Below are positions 38,096-51,180 of a stretch of 64,000 nt of DNA, piece by piece. The translations under genes and the position numbers were made by a program. The notes under the pieces were generated by a model. It ran no database searches, was not told the DNA's origin, and saw only the letters and a program-made list of their open reading frames with translations. The DNA comes from Loxodes magnus. Its lineage: Eukaryota > Ciliophora > Karyorelictea > Loxodida > Loxodidae. Location: positions 248,001-312,000 of the forward strand of contig CAMPDV010000286.1 of the NCBI GenBank assembly GCA_946699065.1, read 5' to 3'. Position 1 is the first letter of the stretch; every line of letters begins with the position of its first letter.

Positions 38096-38534
38096 ATAAA
38101 TACTTAATTAAATTTTTTAATTAATAATCAAAATTATAAACTTACTTTAACCTTATAAATAATATTTTAACCACTTCACAAAAAAATGAAAATTTTACTC
38201 AACTTGAAATTTTTACTAAATCTAAAAATAAATCTATAAAATTTATATGATAAAATTAAACTTAAATTTATTATACGTCTTAATTTAAAAAAATTATATT
38301 TAAAATATTTTTAAACATTACCACTTTAAATCAGTATACCTCACTAATTTCTATAACCTATGTTACTCAAACTTTTTTTTAAACTAATAATATTTAAGAA
38401 TATAACAAATTTTTTAATAAATAAAAAACTTCATATAACTAAAAACATTATTAGCATTAAACATTCATTTAAATGCATTACCAATATCTTATATCTTTAA
38501 TCGTAAAATTTAATTAAGTCAAATAGCAAGTTAC

Positions 38535-39618
38535 TCAACTCGAAATGCTCCACTTTCTTATTGTCTTGTCACCCGCTCCCGATACCAACCATCTATTGTC
38601 AACACTCAATGCTATAGAATATATTAAACTTGTATGTCCTTACAAAGTCTATATACAATCACCCTTATCAAAATTCCAGATCTTGATTGTTTTATCCCAT
38701 GAACCAGAAAATATAACACTTGAATCAACACTTAACTGAATACTTGATACATAACTTGAGTGACCTTGAAGAGTACGAATACACTAACCAGAAGAGAAGT
38801 CCCATATCTTAATAGTACTGTCACTAGAACCAGATATTATATACCTATTATCCTTAGACACTATCACCGAATAAACAGAACCTGAATGCCCAGTAAGAGT
38901 TCGCACAAGCTGACCAGTCTAGAAATCCCAAATCTTTATAGTTTTATCACCAGATCCCGATATAATATATCTAGAGTCATAGGAGAGTACTACCGATATA
39001 ACTGTATTAGTATGCTCAGACAAAGTTCTTTGGAGAACACCATTGTGGAAATTTCAGATCTTTATGGTTTTATCTTCAGATCCCGATATAATATATCTAG
39101 AGTCTGGGGAGATTACTACCGATCAAATTCAGTCAGTATGCCCCGTTATAGTTCTTATGAGAGAACCAGTCTATGAATTTCAGATCTTGATCATGTTATC
39201 AGCAGATCCCGATACGATATAGCTAGAGTCTGAGGAGATTACTACCGAGTTAACTGAGGAAGTATGTCCCGTTATAGTTCTTATGAGAGCACCTGTCTGG
39301 AAATTCCAGATCTTTATCGAATACTCAGGATATCCTGAACCTGATACAATTCAATTCATGTCACTTGATATAGCTAACGAGTAAACAACTGAAATGTCAG
39401 TAAGGACTTAGTCTATAAAATATTAAAGAAATACCTTTACTTTGGTTATAACTGATCTTGTTTATTAACTTTTAGTAGCATAAGTTAGGCAGAATTTCAT
39501 ACTTAAAATGAAGTAGAGATATTTTCCCTAGGATGTGGCTTCTCGCTCTTAAGAGTTTTCTTAAAAAAATAATTTTAGCAAATTGATTTTCTTTTTTCTC
39601 CATTTCTTTTTTCTCCAT
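38535..39618 (-). CDS. Seven-blade WD40 protein, copy 2
   Basis: ATG at 39618 (MEKKEMEKKENQFAKI), 22-nt intron at 39413-39434, stop TGA at 38535-38537. The spliced length is 1062 nt, as in copy 1. TGA replaces Trp in several blades, and twice in GHTDWIWSVVIS. At 39351-39353 TGA occupies the site where copy 1 has TGG (16744-16746). The first ten residues are a 15-bp tandem duplication (MEKKE twice). The frame is intact, which suggests a working gene. Function: beta-propeller scaffold, partner unknown. Confidence 0.9.
39413..39434 (-). other. 22-nt intron, WD40 copy 2
   Basis: GTATTTCTTT...TTTTATAG. Same position and length as in the paralogs. Confidence 0.85.
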
Positions 39619-41564
39619 TTTAATTTTTATAAATTACTTCAATAAATATTTAATTAAAATAACTCAATAAATTTTACTTACTTAATTTCAATACAATTAA
39701 ACAATTAAATTATTTATTAAACATATTTATAAATATCTCATTTCTTAAGCATTGATTTTTCTATTTTTGTCTTAAAACAAGACAAGATATTAAACTAATA
39801 GTTTACAAACTTTTACAATTTTAATTATTTTATATTCTTTTACTTTTAAATGAAAGGATAATTTATTATATCAAAAGTTTATAATGAAGAATTTATATCC
39901 CTATTATAATAACTTTAATATGCATTTATTAGTTACTACTTATTTGTGCTTTAAATCAAAGACTTTTAATAAGAAAACCTTATTTCTTCGTAAATTAATT
40001 TAAATGATAAATAAAATATTACAATTCTTTTAAAAGCTATTGCTATTAATTATTACTTTTCACTTACATTTAATCAAAAAAATTGTTTATTTAAGCTTTT
40101 TATTAATTAAAAAATTAAATAAAATAAGTTTCTTATTAATTAGCTTAAATATATATTAAAAAACATCAAATTATTTTAAAAAAGCATTTTTAGAATCTAT
40201 AATATAAACTCTTTTAATTGTCCACTTTCTTACTACTATTTAATTAAAACTTTTTATTTATAAAGGTCTCTCTTATAATAATAAACTAATATAATTTATT
40301 ATAATGTTGATTCTAAGCAAATATATAAATGTAATAAATATAAGTAGTAGAAAGTAAATATTTAAACTAGCTATAAATGGTGTATCACTAATTATATCTT
40401 ACAATTATTAAATAGTAATATTTAATTTTATTATTAAAATAAGCTTTAATATGTTTAATTATGTCTATTAAATACTTAATATTTTATCCTTTTAGCTTTA
40501 TTAGTTATTAATTAATTTCTCTTTAATTTAGATATTAGATTAGTTATAATTAATACATTTAGATAACTTTCTCTTTTTATAGCAAACTAATATTAATTAT
40601 TTAGGTTATTTTAGTAATTATAATTTCTAATTAATAATACCTAAATTATTCTAGATTATTTAAAGATAAAAACTTTATTCTATTATTCTATACTTATCCA
40701 AAAAACATAGTTACCACTATTAATACTCTCTTTCTTAAATGTTGTTTGCTATTAAGAAAATTATAAGCTTTTAAGAAAGCATATTTTTACTATTTTCTAT
40801 TATTATTTTCTGAATTAATAGAAAGAGTAAACTTAACATAATATGTTTCTTTGTAGTATTAGATAATATAAGTATTAGATTAGCTAATATAAGTTATTTA
40901 AAACTAATCTAACAGATTATTATTTACCCTTAATACATTTTATTAATCTACTATTATTCTATATCTTTCTGTTCCTAATAAACAATTCTACATGTTTTGC
41001 TTTATAGGACATCATCATTTATTAATCTTATTACAAAAGATTTAAACCTAAAAAGATGATATAGATAGTTATAGAAATATTTGAAACTTAGGCATTAAAA
41101 TGAGCTAGATTTTTAGATTATTTATAATTTTCCTAAATTTAAATTATATTTATATATTCCTTTTTATTAACTATCTTCTGTAATTAACTTTTGTTTGAAA
41201 AACTGATAAAAAGATACATTCTGTAAAATATTTAGTCTTAATTTATCTAAGTTTAAAAATGTTTATGAATATAAGAATATATTAAATTTAAAGTATTAAT
41301 GATACTAGTTCTATAAAACATTTAGGTAATTATATGTACTTATATAAATAGTAAAGAGAAAACATTATTTTTTTATATAATTAAATAAAGAAAAGCTAGC
41401 CTAAATATTCAATAGAGTCAATTATTCATATATCTAAAATCCTCTATTTATCTTACAATCAAGTACTTAATATATTATAGTCTCCTTTACTCCTTTAGTA
41501 ATATTAATTCATAAAAACTTAAAAGAAAATTCCTTTTTACTTTAACTGTACTTGGAAATATTCT
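39619..41564. other. WD40 upstream region, shared with block 3
   Basis: Aligned with block 1 up to about 40905 and with block 3 to 41564 and probably beyond the window edge. AT-rich, with no gene supported. Confidence 0.5.
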
Positions 41565-44500
41565 ATATACTTTAACTAGTTAAAGATAGGTTTAATTAGA
41601 GACTAATAAGAAATTTTCTTATCCTCTAGATAAAATATTTAATAAAACTGTGATTGCATTTCTTATTAATGAAGAATAATATTTTAAATTAAAATAAGGA
41701 AAATTAATATTTTTATTTTTGTTTAATAAAAATTTAAAATAATTTATATATAATCTATTAATATTTTATAAAAAACCAAAGTAAAGGCAAATAAATTAAT
41801 TAAATATAATTTAAAAATATTAAGAAAATTTATAATTCTAAATGATATTATAAATAAATATTTTAAATATTTTAAATATTTTATTATTGTTTAGATAAAC
41901 ATATAATAAATTATGTAAATTATATTTAAACTTAGAAATGTAGTAAAATATTTTTAAAAGTTAAATGAAAAATTATAAGGAAAACTTAAGAAATTAAATT
42001 TTTCTATAAAAAGAGAATATAAAATTTACTAATTATTTAATTGACACTATCAATTTTGTTAATTATTAAAAATATTACTAAAAGAAAAATAAAGTATAAA
42101 TTAATTAAATTAATTAATTTAAAAAATAAAAAAAATTATAATTTTAAATTTTATATTTAACAATATTTGTGATAAAGATAAATATTAAAGAATAAAAATT
42201 TTATAAATCTAGCATCGATTGACTTTTTAAATAAAGAAATTCAACATAAAAATAATTATTCTTAGAAATTTTCAATTTCAATTTAAAAATATAAAAAAAT
42301 TAAAAAAGTTAAAAATGTTAAAAATGTTAAAAAATTCTCTAACTCTCAGATTTTTATAATCAGCCTATTCAAAGATAGTTTATTTTTACTATTTTTCATA
42401 GATAATGGATGTATATATGGTATAAGTATTAATTATTTTACTAATCTCAAATTTACTTCTGCTTAAGTGAAAACTTTTAATAAATAAGTAAAAATAATTT
42501 AATTTATATCAATATTAAGATTCTAATTTTAAATGTTAAGTAAAGTAGCAAAATAAATTATAATTTTGAATTAAAAACATATTTATTTTTTAATTTTATT
42601 GATTCAAATATGCCTATAAATAAAAAAATATGAAATTAGAACCATTTTTTATTAAAAGGAGAGTTAAAGATTGTCTAAGAACAATAAATAAAATTAAATT
42701 AAAGTTTTTGATAAATTTGTATTAATAAAATATAAACTATATAAATTTGAATATTATTCTTGCTTATTTAAAATTTAATATTATTTAAATATTTTAAATA
42801 TTTCTGGTAATTAAATTTTATAAAAACTTACTAATTTATAGTTATTAATTATTAGTGAAAATAATATTATTATAATACTATTTATAATTTATTTACGTAT
42901 CTTATATTTATTATTTTTATATATTAAATTTCATAGAAAAATAATTAGTAATAATTAGTATTTAATAATTAATGCAATTCTACTAATTATAATTAAAATC
43001 CAAGTTTTCAAATTCTAGGTTTAACAGACTGGAAAATGGTATTTTTTTACTTAAAATAGGTACATAAGGAAAAATTATTTATTTATAAAATAAATTATAT
43101 CAATAGAGTATATATCCCTTCTTATTTTTAGTTTCAAATATCCCTTTCTATTAACATTTATTTTTTAAACAATTTTGTCGAAACTAATTATAAAAATCTA
43201 TTTTGTAATAAATTCTCTATCAAGTTGATAAGTAATATTTATACTTTTATCGAAGAGAATTTCTTTCTAATTATATTATAGCAAGTGGTTATCATACTTT
43301 CAAATATATATAAAAATTAAAATATAAATGAGAATAGCATTTTAAAGCCTTTACATTATAAAAAGATGTATTTTATAGATAGTAAATTTAAGCAAAGAAA
43401 TGATAAAGTAATAAAGAATATAATAAATAATTTTATATAATGAATGGATTCTTTTTATCTATTATAAAAATATTTAATTTCTTATTATATATTAAAATAA
43501 TATATTTTTATATTTATAAAATAGTTTTAATTAATTTCTCATATAACTTTAGTTTAGCAAAATCTTTATAAATTAAAAAGAATTTAGATATCAAATTTAA
43601 AATATTTAATTTGTAAAATTATTAAAAATTTAATAAAACTATAATATGATTTTAAGATATAATTAGAAATAAAAGAAAGTATAAAATTTATGTATCGTAT
43701 TTAAAAAATATAATTAAACTTATTTAATATATTTAAATAACTTAAAAAATAATTTTCTTTATTTTTAAACATTTTAAGCATAGTTTTAAATAATTTTAAG
43801 TTATATATAAATATAAATATTATTATTTTAATAAAAATTATAAATCAAATAGTTTAATTTATATAATTCTTTCACACTATATTTATAGCATTTTCATTTC
43901 TTATTATTTTTATTATTAGATTCTAAATATTTTTAATAGTGAAATTTTATATTTAGTTTTTATTTGTTTCAATACATTTTTCTTCGTTATAACTTTATTA
44001 TTAAATTGTGTCATTTATAATATTTATCATATTCTTTTTTTGATTAAATATTATCTTATATTTGTTAAATTCTTGTCATAATAACTTATTAATATCGTAA
44101 TTATATTACTTAAAATTTAAGCTCCAATTAATTTAATTCTAGCGAATATCTTCCAATTAATTAAATTTCTTCAACAATAAATTAATCTATTTTTTCTATA
44201 TTTTAAATTATTTTATTTCAAATTGTCATATTCTATTAAAAAATTATTCTGGTGTTTAATAAAGTTCAAAAAGTTATTTTTTGCTCATTTTTTTATTTCA
44301 AGAAAAATTTGACTAAAATCTTAATTATCACAGTATCAGCCAAGCTTTTTTCTCAACTAGAATCGAATGATTAAGTTTAAATGAAATTCATAGTTTATTT
44401 AATAGTATTATTTTAATTTTTCATTTGTATTATCGATATCCTTTTTTATATAAAAGCTTCTAACTTTTGGAGTAAAACAAATATCTTTGGAATTAATGAG

Positions 44501-44589
44501 GAGAAAATGCATACTTAAAATTAAATTATTTGATACTATAAAGTTTTAGATAAAACAGCAAATATTAGGTTTTGTAATTATTATTATAT
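41565..44589. other. Very AT-rich spacer
   Basis: About 3 kb of the most AT-rich sequence in the window, including short TTAAAAATG-type repeats near 42300-42335. I see no motif or coding-like frame. Part of it may belong to the duplicated unit, since block 3 leaves the window here. Confidence 0.5.
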
Positions 44590-45525
44590 AAAATTGTTTC
44601 TCCATTATTAAGGAGTTTTACCCTCAAAAGTACAGCGCTTCAAGCTTTTCGCTGTTCGTTAAAATACTTGGGGCAACAGAAAGATTACACGTACCCATCC
44701 GCGGGTTTTTTTAATAGGTTTTACGTTATAATTCCCTTAGGACTTGGTTATAGCTCCATTTTCTTCCTCTTGTTCGTACTTCCATTCTCGTGCAAAAAAT
44801 CTTGTTCAGCCCAATTGCTTTTGTTCGCTTTGCTTATCAGAAATTCTATTGTTTCCATTGAAACTTCTTACAGTTCCGATATAGTTTTTATTGGTTTTAG
44901 AAGCGAAAGCATCTCTTCTTGATCGGAATTAGTCTCATTTGAAGTTAAGCTTAGGGTTTGACGATCATTGAGATCGATCCATTATTTAGCTATTCCATTC
45001 TTGATTCTTTTAGGAGTTGAATTTCATATTCTTATTTCACTACTTAATCCCTCAGCTAAGTTGTGTTTTATCCTAATGGTGTTGGATGCTGAAGAACGCA
45101 TCCATTTGCGTTCATAGTCATCTATACGATCCCCGTCCATTTAATTTTCTTTGTGGCTTGAAAATTAGTTTTTTGTTCTAGTATTTAAACTTTTAAACCT
45201 CTTCATTGAAGTTCACCACTCTTAATGCAAACTACACTACATCAAATTGCTCAGAGTTAAAGCCAAAGGATCGTTCCTAGTCACGCAATATCATCTCCTA
45301 CTGCCTTCGAGGCCTCTCTTCCGTTTTGGAGCTTACCAAGTTTGTTTCTGTCGTTTACGACTTTGGAAGTTGTTAGGTCTGTTATTAGTTTTTTTGCTGA
45401 TAAAAGGTTGTTCTAATTAAAGAAAAGACGTGAGGTTAGAAGAATGACATCTCGCTTCCTCTCTTCCTTTTTGTCTTTTGAAGAGGTGGCAAAGAAGCCC
45501 TATCGGATGTTTGACATTTTTTTAA
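44590..45525 (-). mobile_element. Gag-like retroposon C, probable
   Basis: The encoded protein resembles elements A and B in layout: ATG only a few bases from an A-rich edge, basic N-terminus, helical middle. Flanks show related but imperfect sequences (ATTATTATATAAAATTG left, ATTACATATAAATTG right) that could be an old target duplication, with ATT units on the 3' side. The base composition is clearly less AT-rich than the surrounding spacer. Confidence 0.5.
44640..45517 (-). CDS. Gag-like protein (element C), frame-shifted
   Basis: ATG at 45517 gives MSNIRQGFFATSSKDKKEER. Further frames, needing about two shifts, give SFGFNSEQFDVVQFALRVVN (near 45250) and then a convincing stretch DRIDDYERKWMRSSASNTIR, QTLSLTSNETNSDQEEMLSL, SELQEVSMETIEFLISKANK. 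The end carries KPADGYVQSFCCPKYFNE, possibly a remnant of the knuckle region. Shifts suggest decay. An ORF1/Gag role is inferred from layout only; similarity to the others is weak. Confidence 0.5.
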
Positions 45526-45879
45526 TTACATATAAATTGATGTAATTTATAATTATCCAAGCTAGAAAAAACTTAAAATTTTATGAAGTTAATAATTTAA
45601 AATAATTTAATTATTAGATTTAACCTTTTAAATAAAATTTAGTCTTAAACATTTTTTATTTTAAGTTTTGAATATTAAATTATTAAATTAAATTATTAAA
45701 TTAAATATGTTAAAGTAAATAATTTTAATTATTTTTAGCTTTTAATATTGCTTCAATAAGAGCTTGCAATATTATTAGAATATAAATATTTAAAGGTAGT
45801 TTAATTAAAAGCGTTTTTAAAGTTTCTATCTATATAGAGGACAAAAACTCAAACTCTATAAATATATTTCGCATTTCAA

Positions 45880-47830
45880 ATGATGTGGATCACCATGCAA
45901 AGCAGCCCCATAAATTTATGAGAATGATGAAAAACATATAGGGTATCCTGCCTCGTTTTCTATTTGTTGCTATATTCTTTCTTTTTCTTGTTGAAGATAC
46001 CTACTGTTTGAATAGCTTTTTCTGAAGGAATATACTCGATTTCCTCTTATGTTTCCTCTTATATTTCTTCCTGCTTTTCTTCACTTTCTTCTACATATTT
46101 TTGTTATACATCCTGATTTGCTCTTATAGTTTATCCTAATTACATTGCTATAAGACTTGCTTATTCTTTACATGATTTTCTTCTTTTTCTCCAATTCATA
46201 TCGTAATTGTTAAGCTTGGAAGTTTTTTCTTGAAAACCTCATATACTGCGCTATTTTAAAATACTGTTCTTGCAATTATAAATAAAATAAATTTGACTCC
46301 TAAAGGTGGCGTAGGTTTTTCTTCTTTATAACCATCTAATTTTCTCTTATATAACTCGAGCATTTTCTTCAGTTCAATCTTTTGCTATACCGAAAATATT
46401 AGTTTTTTATTATTTGCTATTTTAAGATGTATAAATTTGATTTGAAAAGGGAAATCTTAAGATTTTATAAATATTTAACATTTATTTAGTTTTATTTACT
46501 TTTTCTTATTCAGTTTATTAAGTACTAAGAACATTTTAAGTATTTTAGTCTATTTTTTAGTGGGAGCATTTTATTATACTACTTTAAGTATCTACTCTCC
46601 TGTTCAAACAGCACATCTATTAAACTTACTAGCTTCTAGAATAAATTCGGCAACTCCTGCTTCACTTAAGGAGCTTTTCCCACTTGGACAGATGCTAAAC
46701 ATAGAATAGTAATTCCATTCAAATGTTTACAATTTTACCTTACTAAAAACTAATTCTTCTAAGTAGCATATAAGCTAGACATTCTTCATGGTCTCTGAAA
46801 TACTGTTCTGAAGCAATCTAATTCAAAATTTCAACTTATTGTCGTATTTTGCACTGAACTTCATACTTTTTTGTGTAAATATTCAATCAGTTAATCACTT
46901 TCAAATATGCTTTTCATTTAAAGACTTGGAATATTTCTAGCAAATCTTTCCCAAATCATTCTAAGGATTTAATCAGATAATCCATCAGCTGTTATATTTT
47001 ATTGATGAGTAAAATATAAACCATAGAAAAAACATCATAAATCGGTTATTTAAGAATGCTTTACTATTTCAAAATATCTCATATTATAAAGTATGAAGTC
47101 ATAGTCACTAGGATCAAGAAAATTTATATAATCTCTATATTTTAAAGCTGCTTCAAGAGAGCTATTTCTCTTCATCATCAGTTCTTCCAATAGCTATATT
47201 CCTTACAATTTCAACTAAAAGCTTACCAAGTTAGGAACTTTCACGGATTATTCTCTTAGAATTATTTATACAGTGTTTATCATAGCCAATATATAGATTA
47301 AAAATTTGTCTTCTTCTGATCTATAATAAGCCATTAAAGTACCATAAATACATGCTAGGTAAGACTAAACCATTTCAAGAGCATATATTTTTTATTTCCC
47401 CTCTAATCTTAAAAACTTATTCTATGCATCAGGCTCTATATGTACGAAAAATGATATTAATCAGTTTTAGTTCTCAGGGAGTTTCTTTCTCTAAAATGCA
47501 TTATTTATTATACTGCAAGGTAATAATCCTAAAGCACCTCACTAATTTACACGCTTCATCCAGACCCAATTATTAGTTCTAAAATACAAACAGGTACAGT
47601 TCCCTTTTGTAATGTTACATCTGTTTCTGGTAATTAAAAAGCTAGCACTAAATACGCATCAGCTTCAGTTTTTCCATCATGATTTTTAAAGGTATCATTA
47701 AGCATTTAAATTCCTACATTTTATCTCAATAAATTTTATCTCTCTGCAGCTCACTAAATATGAGATGGTATTTAATAATTAATTATTGGAGACAGGCAAT
47801 CTTAATAAGATATAAAAAGTACAGGGACTG
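45880..47830 (-). CDS. Long helical protein of unknown family
   Basis: The minus strand reads as a coherent soluble protein of roughly 600 residues with three or four frame changes: NHDGKTEADAYLVLAFQLPE near the start, AQNKFLRLEGKQKIYALEMV, CIYGTLMAYYRSEEDKFLIY, ALKYRDYINFLDPSDYDFIL, ECLAYMLLRRISFQQGKI, KKMLELYKRKLDGYKEEKPT, and an acidic tail (EESEEKQEEIQEETQEEIEY). TGA at likely Trp positions and TAA/TAG as Gln are frequent. The 5' end is unclear; coding-like minus-strand sequence goes on to about 48250. Composition suggests helical repeats, but I do not recognise the family. Shifts may be tiny introns. Confidence 0.55.
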
Positions 47831-48269
47831 TAAATTTAATAACAATAAAAAGTGTTAATTAATATATAATAGATTTTTAGAATATTTATACTACTGAAGA
47901 CGCGGTATGGGTCAGAATTAATTACTTGAACTATTCTTCAGAGATAAAAAATAAAATGATATAATCACTGACTAAAGATAAGTAGCAAGATGTGCTTTAC
48001 AAAGTCTTATCTACTTTTAATGAATCTTACTTTATTGTCTTTAATTGGTTATTCTTTTAAAATTATATTGCAATGTATTATTTCGAATTCTATATAAAAC
48101 TTTACAATGAATCTTAAACGGATCTCAGCTCTTATTTAGCATTTCTTTTTAGTAACCTTAAATATTTCAAGAATTCTAAATAGATGAATTAACATTTTCA
48201 AATAGAACTTTAAGATGCTAGTAGTAGCAAATAATTTTAAATAAAGTTTTAAATAAAATAGAATAAACA

Positions 48270-48870
48270 TTTTATTCAGATGTAATAGGAAGGTTGAGTG
48301 CAATGCCTACTTCACACCTTTATTTTAAAGATTAAGATAATAACATTGAATAATAGAAATTTCCAACTTTTACTTACACAATATTAAACAAGACAATGAT
48401 TAGAGAAATAGTATCAATTTTCAAATTAATGACCTTTAGTTACAATTTTTAGTATTATTTGAGATATAGGTACTATTAAATAAAACACTCTGAAATTTGC
48501 ATTTGCGGAGAATAAGAAACCTATTAACATATTTCTTAATGTGAAGCTCTGCAAGATTTAATGGAAGAATTTAAAGACTTGAAAAATTATGATTTGCTTA
48601 AACTTATAACTAGCAAAAAAATTAAATTAATCCTAACTTCCATACTCTAAGATAACTTTAACAAATTGACTACAGAATTAAATACTTTCATTCAAAATTG
48701 CTTCAAAGAATAATTTAAATTTTAGAGTAAAAAAACGAACAAGTGGAAGAGTTAATGGAATAATTTGACTAGTGAGCAAGTGCAGAAGAAAATAATTAAA
48801 GAAAATTAAATCAAGATTATTGAGATGGAAGTTGTAAAACATTTTTTATTATCTATATGAAATATGGTAA
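48270..48870 (+). pseudogene. LINE ORF2 C-terminal fragment
   Basis: The plus strand reads GRLSAMPTSHLYFKD, LNKTMIREIVSIFKLMTF and then the zinc motif CICGEQETYQHISQC (48498-48542), followed by a Lys-rich tail. This C-X-C-X7-H-X4-C motif after the reverse transcriptase is typical of the C-terminus of non-LTR retrotransposon polymerases. Only the C-terminal part is present, as expected for a 5'-truncated insertion. It lies tail-to-tail with the unit at 49.2-49.7 kb. Confidence 0.7.
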
Positions 48871-49199
48871 ACACATATAAATTTTAATTATTATATATAT
48901 TAATCAATATAAGTCAAAAAAATAACCATTTTTAATATTTAACTTAGTTTTTAAATTATATATCAAAAAATTTTAATTTAAATTAGAATTATAATTGAAA
49001 ATATTATTAAAATTAAGGCTTTAAAAATGAAAGCTAATGTTTTCATAGTTAAATTATTTTTTTAATTAAATTAGTAATTAGTTATCATTTTCATATTATA
49101 TCAAGATTAAAAATTGCTTTGCAATTACAACAATTTTTCTGTTTAATTAAAATGCTGCAAAAATTTTAATTAATTATAAATAATAAAAATTAAAGTTTA

Positions 49200-49725
49200 G
49201 GTTTAAATCTTGAGTTATTGTCGCCTTCAATTATCATTGAATCATTTCTTTATTCTTTCAATTCCATTTAATGCTGCAATTTTTACTGATTTTCTTCTAT
49301 TTCCTAATTTGCTGATTAGTTCTTTCTGCTTCTATTGTTAGTTTTGAGATTAACTGCTCTAGTCTTGTGATATATTTCAAAATTCGTTAAGGTCTCTTTC
49401 TTAGGTCATGAATCTCGATTCTATTTCCTCTGCAAGTTGAAGTTTTTCCATAAACTTCTTATTGTCTTTCTTCAACTTTTTAACCTCTTCCTGGAAATCT
49501 AGCACCACTTTAATCAGCTAATCTTAGCCTATTTACTATTATGTAGCGAGATTCAAAGACTTCTGAGCGCATAATATTCTTAGCCTGTTTTAGGCTTTTT
49601 TTAGAGCTGGAAGATTCATCTTGATTGATGATTTTTTTATTACTCTTTTCCTGGTCCTAACCTTTCTAGGATGTCGTTAACTCCTATTTTTAGGAGCCGC
49701 GAAGAATCTTTTTGAATCCTGACAT
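49200..49725 (-). CDS. Gag-like coiled-coil protein (element D)
   Basis: ATG at 49725 gives MSGFKKILRGSQKQELTTSQ, then a Ser run (NQDESSSSKKSLKQAKNIM) as in elements A and B. After one frame change near 49500 comes coiled coil: FQEEVKKLKKDNKKFMEKLQ, LAEEIESRFMTQERDLNEF. It ends near 49200 without a zinc knuckle, so it is shorter than the copy at 50.4-51.2 kb. Family membership rests on the basic N-terminus, Ser run and coil. Confidence 0.55.
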
Positions 49726-50399
49726 CTTTTAAAAAAAAGAAGGTTAAAAGATAATAATTTATAAAGATAAAATGTAAGATAAACTTTAGAATTTATAATA
49801 AATAAAATTAAAAAAGTAAAATTTCATTCAATTAGCAGATAATCCTTATTATTTTTAATTTAGATCCTCTTAAAATAAAATAGATAAAAAGATATTTTAA
49901 TTAATGTTATAATCTAAAAATATTAGAAGTAAAAAAAGAGTAAAATCTTAAAGAATTCTTTAGTGATAATACTTTTAGATAATCGTTAGTAAAGAGAAAG
50001 AAAGTCACAAATTTTAAGATTTTTTATTAAATTCACGAAGAAAAAATTAATATTAAAATTCAGTCCTGAAATGAATTATAATTTAAACATATTTAACTAC
50101 AATATCTATAAATTTTATATCTTTTTAAAAAAGCTAACTTTTTATATAAATTAAAGAACTATTTATAAAATTAAATAAATATTTTTATTATATATTAAAT
50201 AATTAAAAAATTTATAAATGTGTAAGGCAATTACAAATAAACCTTTCTTTATAAAAAGTTTAGCGTTTAGAAAATTATAAATAAATATACAATTACTAAA
50301 ACATTTAAACTAAAAATTACATAAATATTCTTATTTTTAGCAAATTTTAGCTTTAAATTCTAAAATTAAAAGGTTTTAAATTTAAATTAAAGTGTTAAA
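49726..50399. other. AT-rich spacer between elements D and E
   Basis: No motif or supported frame. Confidence 0.4.
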
Positions 50400-51180
50400 G
50401 AAGGATCGTCTACTTAAAAGCTTCCTACTTCCCTATCCAACCAATAGGAACTTGATCTCTAGGTGGTATTCTCCTCCCTTCACTGTCAAGTTTTCGGAAT
50501 GGTTGTCTCTTCATATAGCTTGCTTTCTTCTTATAAATTTCTCCATTCCTGGTTGGGTAAAATTAGGTTAGGTCATTCCATATTTTCTATTAAATCTTCT
50601 TTCTCTTCCAGCATCTCCATAGGTGGTCTGTTCTCCTGCAGATGTAACATTTTTTCCTAAAATATTTCTCTTTAGTTTGCTCAATTGGCTTATTATTCTC
50701 TTATTCGATCTCTATTGGGATAGATTGCATAGCCTATTATTTTACAGTTGTCTCTAATTTTTCCAATTTGATATGAATATTTTCATTCGATTCGTATAAT
50801 TGTTCTAGCTGCCTATCGAATTCGTCAATTCTGATATTCATTGCAGCCTGGTTTAAGTTTCTAGGAGCATGGGTTTCCTCATCTTCTAAATGCTCTTGCT
50901 GTTCTTAAGCTAGTTCTTCAATCTGTTTTTCCAGATCTTTATTTTTTCCTATTAATGCTAAGATAAGCTTAGCCATTTCCTCCTTCGTCATTCCTAAGAT
51001 TTGTTCTTTATTGAGATCTCCGAGGTCCATGTAGGGGTTGAATGTCCTAATCTAGGCCTGAAAGTTACTAATATTTTGCTTCTTGGGAAGGTCCTCAGTC
51101 GATATTGTTTCATGTTAGTATTTCTAGGGTTGTCTGGGGGGTGTTGTTTAGAGTTGCTCCTAAAATTAAAAGGTTATCTT
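50400..51180 (-). CDS. Gag-like coiled-coil/CCHC protein (element E), best preserved
   Basis: One unbroken frame runs from about 51180: STEDLPKKQNISNFQ, then MDLGDLNKEQILGMTKEEMA (the first Met codon of this frame is at 51030), coiled coil KDLEKQIEELAQEQQEHLED and FDRQLEQLYESNENIHIKLE, the zinc knuckle CYICRRTDHLWRC (50611-50649, C-X2-C-X4-H-X3-C), and a basic tail (PFRKLDSEGRRIPPRDQVP). No ATG is found upstream in frame, so the N-terminus is either truncated or in another exon. Layout (coil, knuckle, basic tail) matches ORF1/Gag nucleic-acid chaperones of LINEs. It is the reference member for the family in this window. Confidence 0.75.

Larger units (their letters stand above)
23335..40905. 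repeat. Segmental duplication, block 2
   Basis: Full-length relative of 1-18305, lacking retroposon A. From about 40905 it carries on into sequence shared with block 3 (63346 to the window end), which block 1 lacks. Relative to block 1 it has small insertions, for example 16 bp near 24841 and about 18 bp near 31607. Confidence 0.95.

Noticed and set aside
44668..44922. Plus-strand frame with signal-peptide-like start
   Set aside because: Complement of the Gag-like element C protein, which has better composition.
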